This document shows positions 10,519 to 24,999 of a stretch of 52,218 nt of DNA, piece after piece. A model generated the notes under the pieces. The model searched no databases, was not told where the DNA came from, and saw only the letters and a list, made by a program, of their open reading frames with translations. The translations under genes and the position numbers were made by a program. The stretch lies in contig JAJYCZ010000003.1 of assembly GCA_021777915.1 (NCBI GenBank), positions 1-52,218 on the forward strand, given 5' to 3'. Source of the stretch: Pseudomonadota bacterium (GTDB taxonomy: Bacteria > Pseudomonadota > Alphaproteobacteria > Rhizobiales > Beijerinckiaceae). Position 1 is the first letter of the stretch; each line of letters begins with the position of its first letter.

Positions 10519-10707
10519 TCAGTCTTCCTGGGACTTGACCTTGAGGACCTGACGGCCCCTGTACATGCCGGTCTTCAGGTCAACGTGGTGCGGACGGCGC
10601 AGTTCGCCCGAGTCCTTGTCCTCGACATAGGTCGGGGCGGCCAGCGCGTCGGCCGAGCGGCGGAAGCCGCGCTTCATCGGCGAGGTTTTTCTTTTCGGAA
10701 CAGCCAT
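10519..10707 (-). CDS. rpmF: 50S ribosomal protein L32
   Basis: [55 protein letters not shown]. Confidence 0.97.
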   Translation of the reverse strand: MAVPKRKTSPMKRGFRRSADALAAPTYVEDKDSGELRRPHHVDLKTGMYRGRQVLKVKSQED

Positions 10708-10831
10708 TTCAAAACTCCAGTCCAGCCGCGCCGCGAGCCGAAGACGACCGTGATAGCGCGCGGAAAAATTCGAGAGCGGGTTCCATACAGGCAAAAAGCC
10801 GAAAAGGCTAGAGCCGCGCGAAAAAAAGGAA

Positions 10832-11200
10832 TCAGACAAAAAGGTCGAGCTCGAAGGCCCCCGGGGCGTGGCGCGGCAGGCGGCCCGGCGCGACCAGAAC
10901 GGCGTCGCCGCGCAGGGCGCAATCGGCCGCGAACGGATTGGCCGCGAGCCACACCCGGGCGGCGCGGGAAATCCGCGCGATCTTCCGCGCATCGATCGCG
11001 ATCCGCGCCGCCTCGACGGACGGCCGCGCCTTGACCTCGACAAAGACCACCAGATCGCCGCGCCGGGCGATCAGGTCGATCTCGCCGCCGGCGGCGGAAT
11101 AATTGCGCGCCAGCACACGGAAGAACTGGAGCCGGAGCCAGAAGGCGGCAAGAACCTCGGCGCGCAGGCCGAAGGCGCGAGCCGCGACGCGCCTTCTCAT
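10832..11200 (-). CDS. YraN family protein (UPF0102, putative endonuclease)
   Basis: [33 protein letters not shown] motif; adjacent to rsmI as in many bacteria. Confidence 0.92.
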   Translation of the reverse strand: MRRRVAARAFGLRAEVLAAFWLRLQFFRVLARNYSAAGGEIDLIARRGDLVVFVEVKARPSVEAARIAIDARKIARISRAARVWLAANPFAADCALRGDAVLVAPGRLPRHAPGAFELDLFV

Positions 11201-12120
11201 TCGTCCTGCGCGGCGCCGGACAATTCCAGCGCCCTCGCGTAAACCTTGCGGCGCGGCTGGCCGGTTTCGGCGGCGACGACGCTGGCCGCGTCCTTGAGCG
11301 AGAATTTTTCCAGCGCGGCGCGAATTTTCTGGTCGAGCGCGGCGCCGTCGAGCGCCGGCGCGTCGTCGGCGGGCGGCGCCACCAGCAGGACGATCTCGCC
11401 CTTGGGCGGCCCGTCGCGCTCGTAATCCGCCGCCAGCGCGTCGAGGCCGCCGCGCCGCACCGATTCGAAATGTTTGGTCAGTTCGCGCGCCACCGCCGCC
11501 TGACGCGACCCCAGCACAGCGGCGAGATCGCCAAGAGTCTCGGCGAGGCGTCGCGGCGATTCGAAAAAGACCAAAGTGCCGGGAATGGCGGCCAGTTCGG
11601 CGATCCGCGCGCGCCGGGCGCCGCTTTTGGCCGGCAGGAAACCCTCGAAAAAGAAACGGTCGGTCGGCAGACCGGCGACGACAAGGGCCGCGAGCACCGC
11701 GGAGGGGCCGGGCGCGGACGTCACCGGCAGGCCGGCGGCCAGCGCCTCGCCGACCAGCTTGAAGCCCGGATCGGACACCAGAGGCGTGCCGGCGTCGGAA
11801 ATCAGCGCCAGCCTTTCGCCCTTTTTCAGCCGCGCCAGCAGGACCGGACGCATGGCCTCGGCGTTGTGCTCGTGATAGGCGATCAGCGGGGTCGCGATGC
11901 CGTAATGGGCGAGCAGGCCCCGGCTGACGCGGGTGTCCTCGGCGATCACCGCGTCGGCGGCGGCGAGCGTCGCCAGGGCGCGCAAGGTGATGTCGCGCAG
12001 ATTGCCGATCGGCGTCGCCACGACATGAAGCCCCGGCGCGATCGGCTCCGCTTCGGCGCGCAGGCCGAAGGCGACGAAAGAGGCGGGATTTTGGGGAGAG
12101 GAAGGCGCAGATTGCGCCAT
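11197..12120 (-). CDS. rsmI: 16S rRNA (cytidine(1402)-2'-O)-methyltransferase
   Basis: [46 protein letters not shown]...[18 protein letters not shown]...[27 protein letters not shown]. Confidence 0.95.
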   Translation of the reverse strand: MAQSAPSSPQNPASFVAFGLRAEAEPIAPGLHVVATPIGNLRDITLRALATLAAADAVIAEDTRVSRGLLAHYGIATPLIAYHEHNAEAMRPVLLARLKKGERLALISDAGTPLVSDPGFKLVGEALAAGLPVTSAPGPSAVLAALVVAGLPTDRFFFEGFLPAKSGARRARIAELAAIPGTLVFFESPRRLAETLGDLAAVLGSRQAAVARELTKHFESVRRGGLDALAADYERDGPPKGEIVLLVAPPADDAPALDGAALDQKIRAALEKFSLKDAASVVAAETGQPRRKVYARALELSGAAQDE

Positions 12121-12352
12121 TGGCGCGCCTTTCGTTCGATAAAACTTATTTTCGTTCTGTTTATAGAACGCCTTATAGCGAAACGCGCGCCTGTCCGCAA
12201 GACTTGAGACAGACTCGGGACGGACTCGGGACCGCCTCGCGCGATGTTGCCAGAACCGGCGCCTTTGCCTTAAGACAATGCCCAGGGTTTCGCGGGCTGA
12301 AACGCATTTTCGGCGCCGCGGCGCGGGTGGTGGGCGAGAGAACATATTGCGC

Positions 12353-13528
12353 ATGCCAAAAACTCCTTTCGCCGCGGGCCGGCGTTTTTTTCTGCGCGCG
12401 GCTTTGCTGGGCGGAGCGGCAACCCTGTCCGCCTGCTCGATGACGGGCCTCGGTCCTTCCGAACGACCCAACGCGCCGCCGCCCGCGGCGCCGGACGCGG
12501 CCAGCTTTGGCAGCGGCCCGACCAAGGTTGCGCTGATCCTGCCCCTGACCCAGGGCGCGGGCCAGAGCGCCGTCGGCCTGTCGATGCGCAACGCCGCCGA
12601 ACTGGCGATCCAGGATTCGGGCGGGAACGACATCACGCTGATCGTCAAGGACGACCGTTCGACCCCGGACGGCGCGCGCGACGCCACGCAAGGAGCGATC
12701 GGCGAAGGCGCCGCGCTGATCCTCGGCCCCCTGTTCGCCGCCGACGTTCGCGCCGCGGCCGCGGTCGCCCGTCCCGCCGGCAAGCCGATCATCGCCTTTT
12801 CGACCGACCTTTCGATCGCCTCGCGCGGCGTCTATCTCCTGTCCTTCCTGGTCGAAGGCTATGTCGACCGGATCGTCGATTATGCGGCCGGGCAGGGCAA
12901 GAAATCCGTCGCCATTCTCGCGCCCGAGAACGATTACGCCAATGTCGCCACCGCCGCCCTGCAACAGGCGGCCGCCCGTCGCGGCCTGCGCGTCGAACTC
13001 ATCGAGCGCTACAAGCCCGGCGCGGTGAAAGCCTCCGTCGCCCGTGTGGCGGCCCTCGGGCCCCAGATCGACAGCCTGTTCATCCCCGAACAGGCGGCGG
13101 CCATGCCCGAGGTCGCCCAGGCGCTGACCGCGGCTGGTCTCGATTCCCGAAAAGTCCAGATCCTCGGCACCGGCCTGTGGAACGACCCCCGGGTGCTCAG
13201 CCTGCCGGCCTTGCAGGGCGCCTGGTTCGCCACGCCGGACACCGCCGGCTTCACCGCCTTCGCCCAGCGCTATCGCGCCAAATACGGCGCCGATCCGGCG
13301 CGCGTGGCGACGCTCGCCTATGATTCGGTCTCGCTCGCCGCGGCGCTGGCCCGCACGCAAGGATCGCGCGCCTATAGCGACGACGTCCTGACCAATCCGA
13401 CCGGCTTCAACGGCGCCGACGGCGTGTTCCGCTTCAGGGCGGACGGCGGCAACGAGCGGGCGCTCGCCGTGGTGCAGATCAGCCATGGCGCGACCTCCGT
13501 CATCAGCCCGGCGCCGCGCTCGCTTTAA
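12353..13528 (+). CDS. penicillin-binding protein activator / periplasmic ligand-binding lipoprotein (LpoA/LppC-like)
   Basis: Lipobox-like LLGGAATLSACS; GPTKVALILPLTQGAGQSAVGLSMRNAAELAIQDSG...; divergent from rsmI. Confidence 0.82.
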   Translation: MPKTPFAAGRRFFLRAALLGGAATLSACSMTGLGPSERPNAPPPAAPDAASFGSGPTKVALILPLTQGAGQSAVGLSMRNAAELAIQDSGGNDITLIVKDDRSTPDGARDATQGAIGEGAALILGPLFAADVRAAAAVARPAGKPIIAFSTDLSIASRGVYLLSFLVEGYVDRIVDYAAGQGKKSVAILAPENDYANVATAALQQAAARRGLRVELIERYKPGAVKASVARVAALGPQIDSLFIPEQAAAMPEVAQALTAAGLDSRKVQILGTGLWNDPRVLSLPALQGAWFATPDTAGFTAFAQRYRAKYGADPARVATLAYDSVSLAAALARTQGSRAYSDDVLTNPTGFNGADGVFRFRADGGNERALAVVQISHGATSVISPAPRSL

Positions 13529-13558
13529 CCCGCCGTTTCTCCATATTTTCCGCTATGA

Positions 13559-16063
<2,505 letters not shown>

Positions 16064-16139
16064 GCGGCTGGCTGAATGGGGCGCTCGATGGCGCGAGCTG
16101 GCCCGGCAACGCCCTCGATTTGACCGGCGCGACGAACTA

Positions 16140-16157
16140 GACTAATGAGACTTAGTC
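16140..16157. promoter_or_regulatory. candidate operator upstream of Phd-type antitoxin
   Basis: Perfect inverted repeat GACTAA-tgagac-TTAGTC ending 16 nt before the antitoxin ATG. Confidence 0.45.
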
Positions 16158-16173
16158 AAATAAGAGCCCGTTC

Positions 16174-16419
16174 ATGCGCCAAGTCAACATCCACGAAGCC
16201 AAGACCCATCTGTCCCGCCTGGTCGAACAGGCGGCGGCGGGGGAGTCCTTCGTCATCGCCAAGGCGGGCAAGCCGCTGGTGAAGGTGACCGCGCTCGCCG
16301 CGCCGGAGGCGAAGGCGATGCGCCGAACGGGTTTCTTGGCCGGAGAAATCGCCGTGCCGGAGGATTTCGACCGGATGGGGGCGGAAACAATCGAAAAAAT
16401 GTTCGGCGGCGAGGCGTGA
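16174..16419 (+). CDS. Phd/YefM-type antitoxin
   Basis: MRQVNIHEAKTHLSRLVEQAAAGESFVIAKAGKPLVKVTAL; overlaps the downstream PIN toxin. Confidence 0.92.
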   Translation: MRQVNIHEAKTHLSRLVEQAAAGESFVIAKAGKPLVKVTALAAPEAKAMRRTGFLAGEIAVPEDFDRMGAETIEKMFGGEA

Positions 16420-16802
16420 AAGTCCTTCTCGACACCCATTTGCTGCTCTGGGCGGCTGGCGCGCCCGAAAAACTCCCTGACGCCGCGCGAAAAATCATCG
16501 AGGACCCGGGCGTCGAACTGTGGTTCAGCGCCGCCAGCCTGTGGGAAATCGCCATCAAGCGCGGGCTCGGGCGTGCGGATTTTCGCGTCGATCCGCGCCT
16601 GCTGCGGCGCGGCCTCGCCGAAAACGGCTATGTCGAACTGGCGGTCACGGGCGCCCACGCCGTCGCCGTCGACCTTCTGCCGCCTTTGCACAAGGACCCG
16701 TTCGACCGCATGCTGGTCGCCCAGGCCATTGCGGAATCGATCACGCTTCTGACCGGCGACGCGCTGGTGGCGCAATATCCGGGGCCAATCCGGCAGGTTT
16801 GA
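16416..16802 (+). CDS. VapC-like PIN-domain toxin
   Basis: KVLLDTHLLLWAAGAPEKLP...SAASLWEIAIKRGLG...PPLHKDPFDRMLVAQAIAESITLLTGD; GTG start overlaps the antitoxin stop. Confidence 0.92.
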   Translation: MKVLLDTHLLLWAAGAPEKLPDAARKIIEDPGVELWFSAASLWEIAIKRGLGRADFRVDPRLLRRGLAENGYVELAVTGAHAVAVDLLPPLHKDPFDRMLVAQAIAESITLLTGDALVAQYPGPIRQV

Positions 16803-16971
16803 TACGGCGTCCGAATGGATCATTTGGAAGCCGTACCACGCGCCGATTCCATAAACTCGGCAACGCGTTGGGAATCCCCCCCGAGACGCCCGAGAAAAAA
16901 CGGCGACTCAGCGTCGCACTCCGCCAGTCGAGCCCACGCGCGCCCGGGCGCCGCGTATCAAATTCGGACCA

Positions 16972-18402
16972 TCAGCCGGCGCGGGCAGCCGCTTCCTTCT
17001 CCAACGCCGCGACAAAATCGTCGATGTCCTCGCGGCGGGTGCGGTGATTGACCACGGCGCAGCGGATCACCGGCTCGCCGTTCAGCATGGTCAGGGATGG
17101 GGCGGCGGCGCCGGAGAGATGCAGGTTTTCGACCAACGAGCGGTTGCGCGGGCCGGGGTTTTCGCCGCGCAGACCGAAACAGACGATGTTCAGGGTCACC
17201 GGCGCCTTGACCTCGAATTTTTCGCCTTCGCTCAGGCGTTGCGCGAGATAAAACGCGAGATCGCACGTGTCCTCGATGGAGCGGCCGAGCGCCTCGGTTC
17301 CGAACACTTTTATTGTGAACCAGACCTTGAGCGCCTGAAAGCCGCGCGAGAGATCGGGTCCGTAATCGCAGGGCCAGAAGTCGCCCGCCGCGAGGCCGCG
17401 CGCCGCCCGCGTCAGATAGGCGTTGGAGCTGACAAAAGTCTTTTTCTGCATCGCGCCGTCGCGGGTGAGGAGAAAACCCGCCGAATAGGGAACCTGACCC
17501 CATTTATGGAAATCGAAGGCGATCGAATCGGCGCGCTCCAGGCCCTTCAATAACGGCGCGAGGCGGGGCGAAAAAGCGGCGAGCGCGCCGAAGGCCCCAT
17601 CGACATGAAACCAGATTTTTTCTTGCGCCGCGAGATCGGCCATCTCAATCAACGGGTCGAGCGCGCCGAGATTGACCGTGCCCGCCGTCCCGACCAACAG
17701 GAACGGCGTCGCGCCCCGCGCCCGATCCTCCGCGATCATCGCCCGCAGAGCTTCAACCTGCACGGCGCCGTCCGGGCCACAGGGCGCGCGGCGCAGATTG
17801 TCGGAGCCTATGCCCGCCATTTCCATCGCCTGGGCGATGCAGCCATGGGCGGCTTCGGACGTATACGCGCGAAGCTTGAGGGACGCCGGCGCGCCGGAGC
17901 GCCGGACTTCGTCGCCCAACAGGGCGAAGCGGGCGATCAGAACCGCGAGGAAATTGGCCATCGAGGTCCCGGTGACGAAAAGCCCGGCGGAAGTTTCGGG
18001 AAAGCCGAAAGCCTGGCGCATCCAGTGCGTGATCTGGCGCTCGACCTCGACGCCGATGTGGTCGCGGCCGCCGCAATTGGCGTTGAGCCCCGCGCTGAGC
18101 ATTTCCGCGACCATGCCGACCGGCGTCCCGGCGCCATGAACCCAGCCCATGAAGGCGGGATGGAGATTGCCGGTGGAATAAGGCTTGATCGCCTCGTCGA
18201 AAATTTCGAGCGCCTCGGCGAGAGAAGCGCCTTTTTGCGGCAGGTCGGCCGCGAAGCGCGCGCGGATTTCCGCCGGCGCGGGGGTCCAGACCGGACGCTC
18301 CCGCACTGTCCTGATATGGTCGATCATGCCGTCCAGCGCCTCATGGGCGAGGGCGCGGAATTCTTCCCAGTCGTCAGGGTCGAGCTCTGAGCCCGCCGTC
18401 AC
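16972..18402 (-). CDS. pyridoxal-dependent decarboxylase (aromatic-L-amino-acid decarboxylase-like)
   Basis: PAFMGWVHGAGTPVGMVAEMLSAGLNANCGGRDHIGVEVERQITHWM; WFHVDGAFGALAAFSP; SIAFDFHKWGQVPYSAGFLLTRD (PLP Lys). Confidence 0.9.
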   Translation of the reverse strand: MTAGSELDPDDWEEFRALAHEALDGMIDHIRTVRERPVWTPAPAEIRARFAADLPQKGASLAEALEIFDEAIKPYSTGNLHPAFMGWVHGAGTPVGMVAEMLSAGLNANCGGRDHIGVEVERQITHWMRQAFGFPETSAGLFVTGTSMANFLAVLIARFALLGDEVRRSGAPASLKLRAYTSEAAHGCIAQAMEMAGIGSDNLRRAPCGPDGAVQVEALRAMIAEDRARGATPFLLVGTAGTVNLGALDPLIEMADLAAQEKIWFHVDGAFGALAAFSPRLAPLLKGLERADSIAFDFHKWGQVPYSAGFLLTRDGAMQKKTFVSSNAYLTRAARGLAAGDFWPCDYGPDLSRGFQALKVWFTIKVFGTEALGRSIEDTCDLAFYLAQRLSEGEKFEVKAPVTLNIVCFGLRGENPGPRNRSLVENLHLSGAAAPSLTMLNGEPVIRCAVVNHRTRREDIDDFVAALEKEAAARAG

Positions 18403-19667
18403 GAAGCCGCCCTGACGCGGGGCGCGGCGCGGCGGCGCAGCATGTCCTGGAAGGCGGAGAAAATTTTCGTCATCTGCGGCGGCTTGTAAGGAAAGAGGTG
18501 TTGCGGATCGAGCGCATGGATGATCATCGCCGTCCCGGCCTCGAAGATCAACAGTTCGCCGTCGCGGGTCTCGGCGCAGTCGAGCAGGACGTAATCGAGC
18601 CCGGCGCGCCGCGTGACCTCCTCGAAAGCGCGCGCATGGCGGCGGGCGAAACCGGCGTTGAAATTCGCCATGAAACGCGCCTCCTCCGCGCGGTGGGCGG
18701 GATTGTCCATCATGTCGGCGTTGAGATAATGGACCATCCAGCGCGGCGAGACCGCCATGTGGACGGGATGAGGCGCGCCTTCGATCAGGACGACGCGCGT
18801 TTTGCGGAAAAGCCCGTCCGCGCCGCTGTAATCGACAAAGGGCGCGACATAATGGGCCGGGCCATCGGTTTCGGCGAGATAAAGATCGAGATCGGAACGG
18901 TTTTCGATCTTGCGCAGGCCGTCCCCGGCATGAGAGCCGGCTGGCCGGGCGATGAAGGGAAACCCCATCCCCTCGATTTTCGCCAGCGCCGCCCGTTCGA
19001 GCCGGCGCGTCGGCGGGACAAGAACGCCGGGCGCGTCGCGCATGAGGACGGAAAAGCCGTCGCGGGTCAGGGCGGCGATCTTTTCGGGGGCGTTGACCAG
19101 CGGGCGCGGCCAGAAGGGCGCCGCCGCCGCGAGTTTTTGCAGCAGCGGCAGATTGGCGTCGGATTCCGCGACCGCGACAAAGGCGATGTCGTGCTCGGGA
19201 AGCTTTTCGGGCAAAGGCTCGTCGGGCGGAAGATAAAGCGCGTCGAGGGCGACGTCGCTGTGTTCGAGCAGGAATTCCAGCGGCGTATTGGCCATGAAAT
19301 CGCCCGGCGCCGTCAGGGCGAGCAGGCGCAGGGGCGCTTCCGCCCTCTGTGCGTGGGTGAAATGGCGGGCGCGGCGCAAGGCGTCGGCCTGGAGCGCGAT
19401 GCGATTGGCGCCGTTGCCCAGCACCTGCTGGACCGTCGAAAGATCGAGCCAGGCCGCCGCGTCGTCACTGTTCCGCTCGATCCGCGCGACGAGTTGGGAA
19501 ACGACGGCTGTGAAATCGCCGCCCTGCATGGCGTGGCGGGTGATCGCCGCGAGACCGGCCAAAGGCGCCGAGGTCGTCGCGACGCCGGAATTGGAAATCG
19601 AAAAACGCAAAAAACTCTCCCTCGTTTCGCCGCCCGTCACGGGCGCGCGTTCAACAAAAAGGTCCAT
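18399..19667 (-). CDS. ATP-grasp domain protein with helical (TPR-like) N-terminal part
   Basis: FPFIARPAGSHAGDGLRKIENRSDLDLYLAETDGPAHYVAPFVDYSGADGLFRKTRVVLIEG...ARRHARAFEEVTRRAGLDYVLLDCAETRDGELLIFEAGTAM resembles RimK/glutathione-synthase-type ATP-grasp. 4-bp overlap with the downstream decarboxylase. Start MDLFVERAP chosen over the longer ORF. Confidence 0.75.
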   Translation of the reverse strand: MDLFVERAPVTGGETRESFLRFSISNSGVATTSAPLAGLAAITRHAMQGGDFTAVVSQLVARIERNSDDAAAWLDLSTVQQVLGNGANRIALQADALRRARHFTHAQRAEAPLRLLALTAPGDFMANTPLEFLLEHSDVALDALYLPPDEPLPEKLPEHDIAFVAVAESDANLPLLQKLAAAAPFWPRPLVNAPEKIAALTRDGFSVLMRDAPGVLVPPTRRLERAALAKIEGMGFPFIARPAGSHAGDGLRKIENRSDLDLYLAETDGPAHYVAPFVDYSGADGLFRKTRVVLIEGAPHPVHMAVSPRWMVHYLNADMMDNPAHRAEEARFMANFNAGFARRHARAFEEVTRRAGLDYVLLDCAETRDGELLIFEAGTAMIIHALDPQHLFPYKPPQMTKIFSAFQDMLRRRAAPRVRAAS

Positions 19668-21106
19668 TTGGCGAACAGAGCCGAGAGATCGGCGGCAAGA
19701 GGCGCCAGCGCGCGTTCGAACGGAACGCCCGAGGCATGGAGCGCGGCAATGTCGCTGATCGTCGGCGCGCCGAGGCAGACCCGCAGGGCCTGATCCGGTC
19801 CGACGGCCACCGCCTGGCCGACATGAAAGATGCGCGCGGCATTGCCCCAGGCGCCGGCCGGCCGCCGCAGGGCGCGCTGGAGCCCAGCCGCCTGTTCGGC
19901 CGAACCAGGCGCGGCGATGGACAGGATGGTCCGCGCCCAGTCCGATCCTTCGCTCGGCTCGTCGAGGAGTCTCAGCCCGGCCCGGCGGGCGCGCTCGACC
20001 GCGAGCATGCGAAAATCCCGCGCGATGTTTTCGGCGAGCGCCGGAGGAACAGCGGCAAAAGACTCCATTTCCGCGAGCGCGGCCTCCCAGCGCAGGCCGA
20101 GCCCGATATTGGCGTGACTGGCGAAACCTTCCGAGCCGGCGCGCAGAAAGGCAGGCCAGTCGTAAAGAGCGGTTTGCGCGGCCAGTCCCTCGGGCAAGCG
20201 AAAATTTTTCAGCCGCGCGCGCAAAATTTCTGGAAGGAGCAGCGCGCCGCATAAGGGCGGTCCGCAGAAAAATTTGGAGCCGGTGACCGCGACCAGAAAG
20301 CCGCAATCGAGCAACTCGCCGACGCGCGATGGCGGCCCGCGCATCTGACAGCAATCGGCCAGCACGAAAATCTTTTCGGGCGCGCGGGCGCGCAAATCCA
20401 GCGCCGCGGCGCGGGAGAAACCGGAAAGGCCGGTCTTGGACACGTCGAGCAGGTGGGCGATGACGGCGCGGTTTTCCGCCAAAGCGGCCTCGGCCCTGGC
20501 GCGGACCTCGGCGTCCACGGCGCCGGCCGGGCGGGCGGAACCGTCCGGGTTTCGGATTTCGACGGTCTCGACCGCGATGTCATGATCTTCCCAGCCAGAG
20601 AGCCGGCCGCGGGGTGCTGACGACTGGAAATGCAGGCCGCCCGCCGCCAGCGGAACGCCGCGCCCGGTCTCGCCCGGTCCAACCACGATATTGGTGAGCG
20701 GCCGGGCCGCCGCATCGTCCGCGATCGCCAGCGCCACCAATTCGGCGTCGGCGCCCGAGGCGGTCAGGATCGCCTCGCCCGCCCCGGTGAAAGCGGCGAT
20801 GCGGCGACGAATGTCTTCGAACCAGGCGGGAAAGTTCTGGCGCTCACGCGGGTCGTCGGAACTGAGCCGCCGCCACGCCGTTGCGGCGGCTCGCCAGCCG
20901 CGCGGGGCGATCGCGGAAGCGGTCGAGGAGGAAAAGAAGGTTTCGTCCGGGGCGGGCGGCGCGGTCAGGCCGTAACGATTGCGTCCGCTGACCGGATCGG
21001 CGGCGAGGCGCTCATCGCCGCCGGAGACAAGCGCGGCGGCAAGGCTCGCGTCGCGTGCGCGCCTCGGTTCGCCCGGCGCGGGGGTCCTTGTCGCGGTGAG
21101 AAGCAT
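19637..21106 (-). CDS. class-V aminotransferase-fold PLP-dependent enzyme
   Basis: TASGADAELVAL, VIAHLLDVSKTGLSGF, KIFVLADCCQMRGPP, LVAVTGSKFFCGPPLCGALLLPEI (candidate PLP Lys in GSKFF). Overlaps the ATP-grasp start by about 31 bp. Confidence 0.72.
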   Translation of the reverse strand: MLLTATRTPAPGEPRRARDASLAAALVSGGDERLAADPVSGRNRYGLTAPPAPDETFFSSSTASAIAPRGWRAAATAWRRLSSDDPRERQNFPAWFEDIRRRIAAFTGAGEAILTASGADAELVALAIADDAAARPLTNIVVGPGETGRGVPLAAGGLHFQSSAPRGRLSGWEDHDIAVETVEIRNPDGSARPAGAVDAEVRARAEAALAENRAVIAHLLDVSKTGLSGFSRAAALDLRARAPEKIFVLADCCQMRGPPSRVGELLDCGFLVAVTGSKFFCGPPLCGALLLPEILRARLKNFRLPEGLAAQTALYDWPAFLRAGSEGFASHANIGLGLRWEAALAEMESFAAVPPALAENIARDFRMLAVERARRAGLRLLDEPSEGSDWARTILSIAAPGSAEQAAGLQRALRRPAGAWGNAARIFHVGQAVAVGPDQALRVCLGAPTISDIAALHASGVPFERALAPLAADLSALFAKWTFLLNARP

Positions 21107-21181
21107 TTTCGCCGGTTCCGTCGCGACGCGCCGCGATGGATCGGCCGTCCTTCCGCTCGAGAAGAACGCGGCAGACTTGTG

Positions 21182-21745
21182 TCAGGCTGTCGGAGAAGGC
21201 TTCCACTTGATCGAGCAGCCGATCGACGGCGTCTGATCGGCCGGGATTTCATTGGCCGCCGCGATCCCGCGCATGGCGACGAGCAATTCACGGCGCGCGC
21301 CGGGCGGCGGCGGGTCCCTGCGGCCCTCGTCCAGACGGCCGCGATATTTCAGCTGGCCGTCGGCGCCATAGCCGAAAAAATCCGGGGTGCAGACGGCGCC
21401 ATAGGCCCGCGCGACCTGCTGCGATTCGTCGTGCAGATAGGGGAAGGGCAGCGCGTGCTGCTGGGCAAATTCCTTCATCTTGGGAAACGAATCGTCGGGA
21501 TAGGCCGCGGCGTCGTTGGAGCAGATGGCGGCGAAGCCGATCCCCTCCGCCATCAGCGCGCGGGCGTCCTTCACCAGGCGGTCGAGAACCGCGAGCACAT
21601 AGGGGCAATGATTGCAGATGAAGACGACCACGGTTCCTTTCGGGCCGGCGATATCGGCGAAGGCATAGGTCTTGCCGTCGACGCCGGGCAGGGAAAAAGC
21701 GGGCGCCGGAATATCCAGCTCGATGTCGGTGGGACTGGCGGCCAT
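21182..21745 (-). CDS. thioredoxin/redoxin family protein
   Basis: PAFSLPGVDGKTYAFADIAGPKGTVVVFICNHCPYVLAVLDRL; C-terminal PSIGCSIKWK. Confidence 0.88.
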   Translation of the reverse strand: MAASPTDIELDIPAPAFSLPGVDGKTYAFADIAGPKGTVVVFICNHCPYVLAVLDRLVKDARALMAEGIGFAAICSNDAAAYPDDSFPKMKEFAQQHALPFPYLHDESQQVARAYGAVCTPDFFGYGADGQLKYRGRLDEGRRDPPPPGARRELLVAMRGIAAANEIPADQTPSIGCSIKWKPSPTA

Positions 21746-21756
21746 CAAGCGCTCCA

Positions 21757-21769
21757 ATATTCGGAATAT
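21757..21769. promoter_or_regulatory. inverted repeat ATATTC-g-GAATAT (within CCAATATTCGGAATATCGG)
   Basis: Directly upstream of the redoxin start; palindrome read from sequence. Confidence 0.35.
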
Positions 21770-21857
21770 CGGTGAGATTGGCCTTTTCCGCATGGGGAAT
21801 CAACCCATCGCGCCGTGAGCTGCGATGCAGAACGCCATTCGAGTAATCGGAAAAGCA

Positions 21858-21879
21858 GATTAAAAAATCATTTTTAATC
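21858..21879. promoter_or_regulatory. candidate operator in the redoxin-katG divergent intergenic region
   Basis: GATTAAAAA-atca-TTTTTAATC, 9-bp perfect arms in an otherwise GC-rich genome. Confidence 0.45.
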
Positions 21880-21926
21880 GGTTGGCGTGCAATCGCCGGC
21901 CCGTGTCACTGTATCGCCAGCATTGA

Positions 21927-24176
<2,250 letters not shown>

Positions 24177-24201
24177 CCGGCGCGGAGACTCCGGAAATGC
24201 A

Positions 24202-24238
24202 GGGCGGCGTTCCACGATGATCTGGAAAGCCGCCTTTC
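24202..24238 (+). terminator. terminator downstream of katG
   Basis: GGCGGC-g-TTCCA...TGGAA-a-GCCGCC hairpin followed by TTTCCTT. Confidence 0.55.
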
Positions 24239-24310
24239 CTTGTCGAAAAGGTCAAACTTTCGGACGCTCCGGCGCGTAGACTATGAGTCGAAACGCCGGA
24301 AAGGGGACGC

Positions 24311-24865
24311 ATGATGAAAAAGCTGGTCGCAGGAGTGCTCGTCGGCCTGCTGTGCGCGACCGCGAGCCGGGCGGAAATGAAGGCCGGCGCCATGGCGCCC
24401 GATTTCACCCTTCAGGCCGCCGTCGGCGGCAAGACCTTTTCCTTCCATCTCGCCGAGGCGCTGAAGAAGGGCCCGGTGGTGCTTTATTTCTATCCCAAGT
24501 CCTTCACCCCCGGCTGCACGATCGAGGCGCATGAATTCGCCGAGAACGCGGCCAATTTCGCGGAAGCGGGCGCGAGCCTGATCGGCGTCTCGAACGACAC
24601 GATGGCGACCCAGATCGATTTTTCCTCGCGCGAATGCCGCGACAAATTCCCGGTCGGCGCCGATTCCGACGGCAAGGTCATTCGCGCCTATGATTCGCAG
24701 ATGCTGAAGCTCGGCGGGCTGGGGCCGTCGATGGCGAGCCGGGTTTCCTACGTCATCGCGCCGGACGGCCGGATTCTTTATGTCTACGAGGATTCCTCGC
24801 CCTACAGGCATATCGCCAACAGCCTGGCGGTCGTGCGCAAGTGGCGGGCGGATCATCCGAATTGA
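24311..24865 (+). CDS. exported peroxiredoxin (AhpC/TSA, Bcp-like)
   Basis: Signal-like MMKKLVAGVLVGLLCATASRA; MAPDFTLQAAVGGKTFSFHLAEALKKGPVVLYFYPKSFTPGCTIEAHEFAEN. Confidence 0.9.
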   Translation: MMKKLVAGVLVGLLCATASRAEMKAGAMAPDFTLQAAVGGKTFSFHLAEALKKGPVVLYFYPKSFTPGCTIEAHEFAENAANFAEAGASLIGVSNDTMATQIDFSSRECRDKFPVGADSDGKVIRAYDSQMLKLGGLGPSMASRVSYVIAPDGRILYVYEDSSPYRHIANSLAVVRKWRADHPN

Positions 24866-24999
24866 GCCCCACCGGTCCCGGCGCGGTCAAATCCCGCCAA
24901 CGGGAGCCTGACCGGGTCGAGGGCTGACGCCGGCCGACTCCTGGTCTATGGATCGGCCCGAACCACAACAGCGAAGATTCGGGACGGAGAACCGGGCCC

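Noticed and set aside
18399-20354. 651-codon ORF read as a single long protein
   Set aside because: Its upstream third is antisense-like, Arg-rich and overlaps the class-V PLP gene; the domain-bearing part begins at MDLFVERAP (19667).
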